Notes under the pieces: model-generated
Told to the model about the DNA's origin: nothing
Database searches by the model: none
What the model saw: the letters and a program-made list of their open reading frames with translations, nothing else
Position numbers and translations under genes: made by a program
Part shown: positions 54,639-64,000 of the stretch, piece by piece
Numbering within the stretch: the first letter of the stretch is position 1
Layout of the letters: each line of letters starts with the position of its first letter
NCBI GenBank assembly: GCA_947589475.1
Contig: CANQBO010000008.1
Location: 1 to 64,000, forward strand
Origin: an uncultured Clostridia bacterium
GTDB lineage: Bacteria > Bacillota > Clostridia > Christensenellales > CAG-917
Reading direction: 5' to 3'
Length of the DNA: 64,000 bases

Positions 54639-56051
54639 ATGGAGGCACAGCCCGCATCGAAGAATTATTTTTTCGGGGATTGTTATAAAGGCGTTTTCTC
54701 GACTATGGGGACCATATTCAAGAAAACGACACAACCTATTGTCAACGAAATCAACAGATTGAAATACCTGTTTCGGCACAATATCTTTGCGGCGATAATA
54801 TCGTTGATATGCGACCCCATCGTTTTTGCCATAATCACGGTTTTTGTATTGGCTGTCAACCTTATAGATTTTGTAGTGCTGTTTTTCTCAATGGTCGTGA
54901 TCGACATCTTCGTTTTCACGGTGTATTTCTTCACATTGTGTTTGGATTGGACATTCTGTTTGTTAAAAGGCATCGTCAGCCATTGCCCGAACTGCCAGAA
55001 AAAATTTGTTTTGCCCACGTATATATGCCCCAAATGCGGCGCAAAACACACCGCATTGCGCCCGAGCAAATACGGCATTTTCATGAGGAAATGCAATTGC
55101 GGCGAAAAATTGCCGACTACATTCTTCAACGGCAGACAAAAACTGACGGCAGTATGCCCATCTTGCAATACCGTATTGAAGGACGGCGGACAACATATTG
55201 AAATCGTCATTCCCGTCGTCGGCGGACCCGGCGCGGGCAAAACTTGTTTTATCAGCATGGCGATTTTGCAACTTGAAAAAGTAGCGTCGAAAAACGGGCT
55301 GTCTTTTGCCTATTCTCCGACGGCATACGACGATTATGAGGCAAACAAGCAAAGCCTTCAGCATGGGCATCCGCCTATCAAATCGACGGATCTGAGACTG
55401 AAATACTATCAATTTTATTTGACGCCCTACGGCACGAAGCTCAAAAATCTCATTTCGCTTTGCGACGTTGCGGGAGAAGTTTACGACGACAACGACCTGA
55501 TCGGCGAGCAGATAGGGTATAAAAACGCAAACGCGTTCCTTATGCTTATCGATCCGCTGTCCATCGCAAAATTCAGGAAAGAGGTCGAATCTTCCATCAA
55601 CCTGTCGCAATACGGAGCAAGCGAAAAACCGTTGGACGAAATTCTTTCCACCTTGATCTCGACGTTGGAAAATATGCGGTGCATCTCGTCAAGGACGGAG
55701 ATCAAAACAGGCGTCGCCGTCGTCTTTACAAAATGCGACATTCCGGGGCTGAAAGAAAAAATAGGGAAAGACGCCATTCGCGACTATTTGCAGACGCATG
55801 CCGACGCGTCCGTTTATGACGCGACAAACGAGCTTTGCGAAAATTTCTTGATAGAATACGAAGAGGAAAACTTCCTCAATACTCTCAAATCGAAATTCAA
55901 AAACATTCAATTTTTCACTTGCAGTGCGTTGGGACATGTCGCAAACGGCTCCGCCTTCGTGTCCGACAGCGTGGAGGACCCCGTGCTGTGGGTCATCGAC
56001 AAGGCAAGCGCTTCCATCGATCTAAGAGAGAAGTGGGGGAAGAAGCTCTAA
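54639..56051 (+). CDS. TRAFAC-type GTPase with zinc ribbons and membrane helices
   Basis: A 470-residue protein. Two or three hydrophobic segments (about 48-110) come first. Then Cys-rich zinc ribbons (CPNC, CPKC, CNCG, CPSC, about 115-180) lead into a P-loop GGPGAGKT near 195, DVAGE (G3) near 276 and FTKCDIPG (G4) near 363. This plan fits the DO-GTPase2-like proteins described from predicted conflict systems, usually found with further GTPase or GAP-type genes. None of these accompanies it here. AGGAG precedes the ATG. Function unknown; a membrane-linked signalling role is an inference. Confidence 0.75.
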   Translation: MEAQPASKNYFFGDCYKGVFSTMGTIFKKTTQPIVNEINRLKYLFRHNIFAAIISLICDPIVFAIITVFVLAVNLIDFVVLFFSMVVIDIFVFTVYFFTLCLDWTFCLLKGIVSHCPNCQKKFVLPTYICPKCGAKHTALRPSKYGIFMRKCNCGEKLPTTFFNGRQKLTAVCPSCNTVLKDGGQHIEIVIPVVGGPGAGKTCFISMAILQLEKVASKNGLSFAYSPTAYDDYEANKQSLQHGHPPIKSTDLRLKYYQFYLTPYGTKLKNLISLCDVAGEVYDDNDLIGEQIGYKNANAFLMLIDPLSIAKFRKEVESSINLSQYGASEKPLDEILSTLISTLENMRCISSRTEIKTGVAVVFTKCDIPGLKEKIGKDAIRDYLQTHADASVYDATNELCENFLIEYEEENFLNTLKSKFKNIQFFTCSALGHVANGSAFVSDSVEDPVLWVIDKASASIDLREKWGKKL

Positions 56052-56091
56052 GAGAAACCCTAAACGAACAATTGAAAACCCCGAATTCATC

Positions 56092-56120
56092 ACGCGCGCA
56101 TGCGTCGCGCGTATTTTTTT
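56092..56120 (+). terminator. terminator after GTPase gene
   Basis: ACGCGCG pairs with CGCGCGT (56092-56098 with 56106-56112) and seven T follow after one A. Confidence 0.8.
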
Positions 56121-56193
56121 GCTCTGCCGCTTGATATGCGCGCGGGAGTGTGATAAAATCTATATATCTAAGTTTTAAAGAAGGAATATTTTT

Positions 56194-57231
56194 ATGCAAA
56201 ACGAGATCAAAGAGAAGATAGACCTTTTGAATGAGCAGGGCAATATCGCAACTCCGGGGTATGCAAAAAAGATGCTTTATGTCTACAATCGCGAAAACGT
56301 AAAAGCGAATAAAATGCGTCTTAAGGAGTGGGACTATTATTATATCGGCAACAAAAAGTACGCAATCTGCATCACGGTGAGCGACCTAGGCTTTGTGGGC
56401 GCGCTCAGCCTCACTATAATGGACTTCGAGACGCCCGCGCAATTCACCAACACGTCGATATTCCTCTTCCCGATGGGCAAGCTGAATATGCCGCGTACGA
56501 GCGAGCAGGGCGACGTGTATTGGAAGAACGGCAAGGTGGAGATGGGCATCACCAACGACGGAAAGACGCGCCACCTCACGGGCGTATATCCAAACGCGGA
56601 CAAGCTGGGCACGGACGTAAGCTGGGACATCACTCTCACGGACTTTCCCGAGGAGAGCATGGTCATAGCGACGCCCTTCGACAAGGACAAGCATTTCTAT
56701 TTCAACCAAAAGATAAACTGCATGACCGCGGAAGGCACGCTTAAGCTGGGAGACAAGGAATATCCCTTTGACAAAGCGGACAGCATGGGCACCCTCGATT
56801 GGGGACGCGGCGTGTGGACATATGACAACACCTGGTATTGGGGCAGTCTGCAGACCCGCCTCGAGGACGGAAGTACGTTTGGTTGGAACATCGGCTACGG
56901 CTTTGGCAATACGGAGGCGGCAAGCGAGGATATGTTTTTCTACAACGGCAAGTCGCACAAGATAGGGCGCACGACATTCCATATCCCCGGCGACGACGAG
57001 GGTGCGCCTCGCTATATGGAGGATTGGAAGTTCACCTCCGAGGACGGCAGGCTGGATTGCACTTTCCACCCGCTCATCGACCGCTATGAGCCATTCGACC
57101 TCAAAGTCATGTGCATGATACCGCATCAAGTCTTTGGCTATGTCAGCGGCAAGTGCATTCTTGACGACGGCAAGGAAATAACCCTCGACAACGTGCTTTG
57201 CTTCGCCGAAAAGGTGCACAACAAGTGGTGA
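56194..57231 (+). CDS. DUF2804 family protein
   Basis: A 345-residue protein of the DUF2804 family, with the typical TLDWGRGVWTYDNTWYWGS segment near residue 197 and a WNIGYGFGN strand near 228. It is all-beta and probably cytoplasmic; the family has no established activity, though its fold resembles lipocalin-like hydrolases. AAGAAGGA lies before the ATG. The gene stands alone between two terminator-like or gene-free gaps. Confidence 0.85.
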   Translation: MQNEIKEKIDLLNEQGNIATPGYAKKMLYVYNRENVKANKMRLKEWDYYYIGNKKYAICITVSDLGFVGALSLTIMDFETPAQFTNTSIFLFPMGKLNMPRTSEQGDVYWKNGKVEMGITNDGKTRHLTGVYPNADKLGTDVSWDITLTDFPEESMVIATPFDKDKHFYFNQKINCMTAEGTLKLGDKEYPFDKADSMGTLDWGRGVWTYDNTWYWGSLQTRLEDGSTFGWNIGYGFGNTEAASEDMFFYNGKSHKIGRTTFHIPGDDEGAPRYMEDWKFTSEDGRLDCTFHPLIDRYEPFDLKVMCMIPHQVFGYVSGKCILDDGKEITLDNVLCFAEKVHNKW

Positions 57232-57382
57232 GATCTGCGGCTCCGACTTGCCCATTTTGACAAAACCGTGCAAACGTCGTGAGTTTTGCCCTAAAAAATT
57301 GCGAAAAAAATATAAATAGTGATGGATAAAGCCTTATCTAGGCGGTGATTTTTTACGCGCGTATCTCGCGCGGGAGGTGGCT

Positions 57383-58099
57383 ATGCAATACAGCGGAGAA
57401 GGCGTCAACGCGCTTGTATGCGCCGTCGACGACCTCGAAAAATCGACCTTGATCTATGTGGATCTGCGCCTACGCGCCCTGCTCAAGTGCCTTGCGCACT
57501 ATGAGGAATTCAAGAGAGTGCTCGCCATATGCTATCGCGGGTTTGACTACGAGGCGGAAAAAGCGAATGCGCTCGGACAGATAGGGGACAGCTATGTGTT
57601 TCGCCTGCCCAGAGAGCAAAAAACTCTGGTCGCGCTGGTCTCGCGTATGTTGTTGGAGTTCGACTCGGGCGATTCGGACATACTGTCCTTCGCCGCGGCT
57701 TACTTCCCGTCCGAGTCAAAGCAGGACAGCTTTGTCATCATGTGCGGCAAGATAATCGAGCCGTTTAAGCGCGCTCTTGTGGACTTCGTGTGGGAGGGCA
57801 TAGACGACGGCACCCAAAATATCGGCAGAGTCGCCGAGCTTGCGCCCAACGGCTTGCGCCCGCAGACCGAGCACCACCTCATCAATATGATGAACGCCGT
57901 CAACGAGATCGCGCCCGACGACAGGGACGAACTGCCTATGATGCTCGAAGGTCTCGCCGCCGCGCTCGACAGCCGCGATACGCTTATGATCAAGTGCATC
58001 TGGCAGGGTCTGCGCCTCATGCTAAACATTCGCAAAATGTGCGCCAAAGATGTCCGCGAGATGGATGAGCTGATGCGCCTCTACCTCATCGCAAAGTAA
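57383..58099 (+). CDS. conserved-looking cytoplasmic protein, unknown
   Basis: A 238-residue, mostly helical protein without signal or membrane helices. No motif is recognised; runs such as ANALGQIGDSYVFRLPREQK and the helical, acidic end (KMCAKDVREMDELMRLYLIAK) suggest a folded soluble protein rather than noise. I start it at the ATG 57383 because GGGAGG lies just upstream; a GTG two codons earlier is in the ribosome site itself. Confidence 0.65.
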   Translation: MQYSGEGVNALVCAVDDLEKSTLIYVDLRLRALLKCLAHYEEFKRVLAICYRGFDYEAEKANALGQIGDSYVFRLPREQKTLVALVSRMLLEFDSGDSDILSFAAAYFPSESKQDSFVIMCGKIIEPFKRALVDFVWEGIDDGTQNIGRVAELAPNGLRPQTEHHLINMMNAVNEIAPDDRDELPMMLEGLAAALDSRDTLMIKCIWQGLRLMLNIRKMCAKDVREMDELMRLYLIAK

Positions 58100-58724
58100 A
58101 AACCGCGCTATTTGCCGGGATACTGCGTCAAAAGCAATTTTCCTCACGGTCACGTACGTTCATGTACGCTCGCGTTCGGAAAATTGCTTTTTCCTTGTCT
58201 TTGAACAAATATCGCGGTTTTTTATCAATCAAGCTTGTCTGAGCAATATCGCGATACGCAGTGATTTTGTGGGGGGGGTATAAAAGCGGGCGAAGCCCGC
58301 GCTCCCAAGCGAAAAAAATAGCGAGCCATATGCGCATCTTGGAACAGCTTCTTGCTACTTCTTGCATGCGCAACTATGCGATGCGTCAATTTTTTGCGCG
58401 CGGAGTAGCGAAAAAATTGCGGTGTGCCCATAACGAGCTTTGCGTAGAAAAGCCGCGGGCACTAAGCAATTTTCCTCACGGTCACGTACGTTCATGTACG
58501 CTCGCGTTCGGGGAATGGGCGTTCCCTTGCCCGGCATCCGAATATCGCGGTTTTTCCAACCGTATCGTTCAATAACCCTGTCCGAGATACTGATGCTTTT
58601 CGTGCTTGAGTTCTATATATGCGCTCTGCCCGAGCTTCCTTATATTCGCCGTCTGCCATGTCCTAGCTGCCAACGATTTTCGGGCAGGTACTCTATATGC
58701 CATTGTTTGAGCTTTTTGGAAATG
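58100..58724. repeat. gene-free stretch with 48-bp repeats
   Basis: Two identical 48-bp copies occur at 58132-58179 and 58464-58511, each beginning AAGCAATTTTCC and holding CACGTACG and ATGTACG. In the first copy the ends fold back (AGCAATTTTCC with GGAAAATTGCT). Between them lie part of a GGGG-type repeat (58260-58279), a GCGGGC/GCCCGC hairpin near 58287-58302 and the phrase GTCTGAGCAATATCGCG. No gene is credible. Confidence 0.7.
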
Positions 58725-59198
58725 TTACTTTTTCACGTCCGTTCTGCCGAGAAGATAATCGCAGGAGACGTCGAAATATGCGGCAAGTTCGATGAGGTAA
58801 TCTATAGAGGGTAAGGTGCCCGAGCGCAACCACTCATATATGGAATTTGGCGCAAAACTCATGTGATGGGATACCTCGGAATACTTTACGCCTTTTTCCT
58901 CGGCAAGAGAGGCGATTCTTTTGTGAAATGTCGTTGGCGATGCCGAAGGAATAAAGTCGCGCTCGCCTTCGCCAAGCAGATACATGACAGGGACTTCGAA
59001 AACGTCCGCCGCCTTTATGAGCGTTCGTAAAGAGGGGACTATGCCATAAGTCAGCATGCGCCCGACGACATCTTTGTTTATGCTTGCCGCGGCGGAAAAC
59101 TCACTTGCGGACATATCGTACTCGTCAAGCAGAGTTTTCAACATCGAGCGCATTGCGGCAGAAGTAACATATTTACTTTCGATAGGTTTTTTGGACAT
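58725..59198 (-). CDS. regulator with two tandem XRE domains
   Basis: A 157-residue protein composed of two lambda-repressor-like domains in series (about 16-78 and 88-153). Each ends in the same way, VFEVPVMYLLG and YFDVSCDYLLG. The second is the better match (KYSEVSHHMSFAPNSIYEWL). A tandem pair in one chain could bind a dyad as a single protein. GGAG precedes the ATG. It is divergent from the SLOG gene, and a long inverted repeat fills the gap, so it likely controls both. Confidence 0.85.
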   Translation of the reverse strand: MSKKPIESKYVTSAAMRSMLKTLLDEYDMSASEFSAAASINKDVVGRMLTYGIVPSLRTLIKAADVFEVPVMYLLGEGERDFIPSASPTTFHKRIASLAEEKGVKYSEVSHHMSFAPNSIYEWLRSGTLPSIDYLIELAAYFDVSCDYLLGRTDVKK

Positions 59199-59210
59199 AT
59201 TTTCTCCAAA

Positions 59211-59298
59211 CTTTTGTCAAAATACTATCTTTCTGACAAATTTATGATATTATTGACGTGATACAAATTTAGTCAGTAAGATAGATTATTGACAAAAG
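59211..59298. promoter_or_regulatory. 33-bp inverted repeat between regulator and SLOG gene
   Basis: The arm 59211-59243 is nearly the reverse complement of 59265-59298 (shared words CTTTTGTCAA, CTATCTT, CTGAC and AAATTT), separated by 21 bp. Each arm could hold two half-sites. TTGACG (59253-59258) with TAAGAT (59277-59282) can act as a plus-strand promoter inside it, and the SLOG ribosome site AAAAGGAG begins at its right edge. Confidence 0.75.
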
Positions 59299-59309
59299 GA
59301 GACAAAAAA

Positions 59310-59744
59310 ATGAGTGCAGCGGCGTTTTTCGGACATAGAGATATAGATTATTTTCAATATGCCGACAGAATAGCAAAAATTGTAGAAAATCTGATAGAGC
59401 AAGGCGTAGATGTGTTTTATAATGGTGCAAGGGGAAATTTCGACAGCATATGTGCAAAAACGGTGTATGAACTAAAGCGCAAATATCCTCACATCAAGCA
59501 ACTTATGGTGCTGTCTTATCATCCATCTCGCGATTTAAATGTGTCGCCGTGTTTTGATGAGACCGTGTACCTGTTTAAAAACGATTGTCCGCCGAAGTTC
59601 GCCATATCGCGCACAAATATAGAGATCGTCAAAAGATGCGATCATATCGTTTCGGGCGTTTGTCGCAACTTTGGCGGAGCGTGGACTGCTTGCGAATATG
59701 CAAGGCGTCTTAAGAAAAATATAATTTCGATTATAGTTCGGTGA
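59310..59744 (+). CDS. SLOG-family (DUF1273-like) protein
   Basis: A 144-residue protein with the Rossmann-like SLOG pattern: AAFFGHRDID at the start, VDVFYNGARGNFDSICA near residue 38, and CRNFGGAWTACEYARR near 125. SLOG domains bind nucleotides or their derivatives and appear in housekeeping enzymes and in predicted nucleotide-signalling defence sets. AAAAGGAG precedes the ATG. Its divergent neighbour is the double-XRE regulator; no toxin or effector is next to it. Confidence 0.8.
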   Translation: MSAAAFFGHRDIDYFQYADRIAKIVENLIEQGVDVFYNGARGNFDSICAKTVYELKRKYPHIKQLMVLSYHPSRDLNVSPCFDETVYLFKNDCPPKFAISRTNIEIVKRCDHIVSGVCRNFGGAWTACEYARRLKKNIISIIVR

Positions 59745-60135
59745 GATGTGAAAGTAACAGATATTCACTTCGCGTCAAAAGCCGAACGTACACTCAAACA
59801 GACACTCAGATCGTTGAGTTTCTGCTTGAAGTGGAAACCGACTAAACGGCAGTAGCAACCAAAAGGAAAAAACCGCCCACCACTTTCAAACAGGACGGTT
59901 TACAGGGCGGAGGGGACACCTGCCTCCCCTTCGCTCTTCAAGAGTAGCAGACGGCAGAGAAATTGTCAAGAAAAATTTGCCGAGCGAGGGCGGCTATCCC
60001 CCGCAAAGGAGTATTTTATGAACTGTCGAAGCAAGACATAGACCTTTCGCATTTGATATAAAAACTTTCGATTTTCGGTTTTAGTGGTCGAATACATTTA
60101 TTGACTATTTTTGACTTTATTTTGAGTATAATTAT
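59745..60135 (+). other. gene-free stretch with clustered hairpins
   Basis: No intact gene. Between about 59862 and 59980 are several possible stems: CCGCCC with GGGCGG, GGAGG with CCTCC, CTCTT with AAGAG, and CGGCA...AATT with AATTT...TGCCG. A short frame to the TAA near 60060 reads YELSKQDIDLSHLI, possibly the end of a lost gene. This could be a structured RNA or debris of a mobile element. Confidence 0.35.
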
Positions 60136-60164
60136 TGACTTAAATTTTTATAAAAGCTATAATA
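60136..60164 (+). promoter_or_regulatory. PFOR promoter
   Basis: TTGACT (60136-60141), 17 bases, TATAAT (60159-60164), with strong A/T-rich DNA upstream, as expected for a highly expressed gene. The leader is about 60 bases. Confidence 0.88.
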
Positions 60165-60193
60165 GCTGTAAGTGCGCATACGTGCGCGCGTAA

Positions 60194-63751
<3,558 letters not shown>

Positions 63752-63778
63752 GAGCGTCTTTTAAAAGCAAAACTACGC

Positions 63779-63810
63779 GCAAGCGTCCCAAATCGGGACG
63801 CTTGCATTTT
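63779..63810 (+). terminator. terminator of PFOR gene
   Basis: GCAAGCGTCCC pairs with GGGACGCTTGC around AAATC, then ATTTTATT. Confidence 0.9.
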
Positions 63811-63817
63811 ATTATCC

Positions 63818-64000
63818 TCCGCAAAACCACTACGTAATTTTGCGGGAACCCAAAACATATACCCCATAAAATTCGTTCCATCGGCTGTACATTTCTACAC
63901 GGTGTTACATCGTCACTCATTATTATACGGACCCCCGATATTCCTCTATCCAACGTTGTCGAAGGGAGAAGCCTACACTCGGGCATGGTTTTCGTTATAA
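63818..64000. repeat. interspersed palindromic repeats at the window end
   Basis: A hairpin-family member lies at 63818-63847, then 63861-63925, which matches 1683-1745 closely (shared ACCCCATAAAATTCGTTCCA, ATTTCTACAC and ACATCGTCACTCAT). No gene begins before the window ends. Confidence 0.7.

Overview
The window looks like the chromosome of an anaerobic, Gram-positive member of the Bacillota (Clostridia), probably a gut lineage close to Christensenellales. This placement is inferred from gene content and style, not from a marker tree. The support is: a full-length pyruvate:ferredoxin oxidoreductase, a radical-SAM activase of the anaerobic ribonucleotide reductase type, a type I GAPDH, strong Shine-Dalgarno sequences, sigma-A type promoters, many Sec lipoproteins with an AC lipobox, no outer-membrane genes, and biotin uptake instead of synthesis. 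Base composition is near 50% GC. No phage, transposase or CRISPR array was found.

Region by region. 1-1135: a tRNA-Ala(GGC) beside a 66-bp direct repeat that duplicates its 3' end, then an acidic zinc-ribbon protein. 1214-2200: gene-free, filled with palindromic intergenic repeats. 2210-4432 (minus): two-gene chromate-type transporter and an NrdG-like activase. 4572-5959: glutathione peroxidase, TSCPD protein and OhrR behind a promoter carrying an OhrR-like box, a peroxide-response operon. 6178-9756: membrane M28 peptidase, GAPDH, small membrane peptide. 9909-15133: GlmU-like protein lacking a normal pyrophosphorylase domain, then pth and mfd. 15248-20002: collagen-like protein, CDF metal exporter, small membrane proteins, a lipoprotein. 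20195-24022: hypB, a 934-residue FAD/Fe-S oxidoreductase and hypA in one overlapping operon, with no hydrogenase genes in view. 24195-25898: nine CTTAA sites at 20-21 bp phasing in front of an AlbA_2/ATPase regulator.

26156-42959 is a surface and envelope block: a 1999-residue lipoprotein with a G10 tract in its signal peptide, a second lipoprotein, then a tight operon of membrane protein, MoxR ATPase, DUF58, two von Willebrand A proteins and a lipoprotein. 43606-47952: membrane protein, condensation-type acyltransferase, esterase, membrane protein. 48161-49884: birA and bioY. 50115-54521: an XRE regulator with paired operators facing a BspA-type leucine-rich lipoprotein, then a PPC-domain surface protein. 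54639-58099: TRAFAC-type GTPase with zinc ribbons, DUF2804 protein, unknown protein. 58725-59744: double-XRE regulator divergent from a SLOG protein across a 33-bp inverted repeat. 60230-63751: PFOR.

Recurring themes are small regulators read out through visible operator repeats, large Cys/His-rich lipoproteins probably exposed on the surface, and families of palindromic repeats in nearly every long intergenic space. Coordinates and motifs were read by eye; family names come from recognised sequence patterns and no database search was run.
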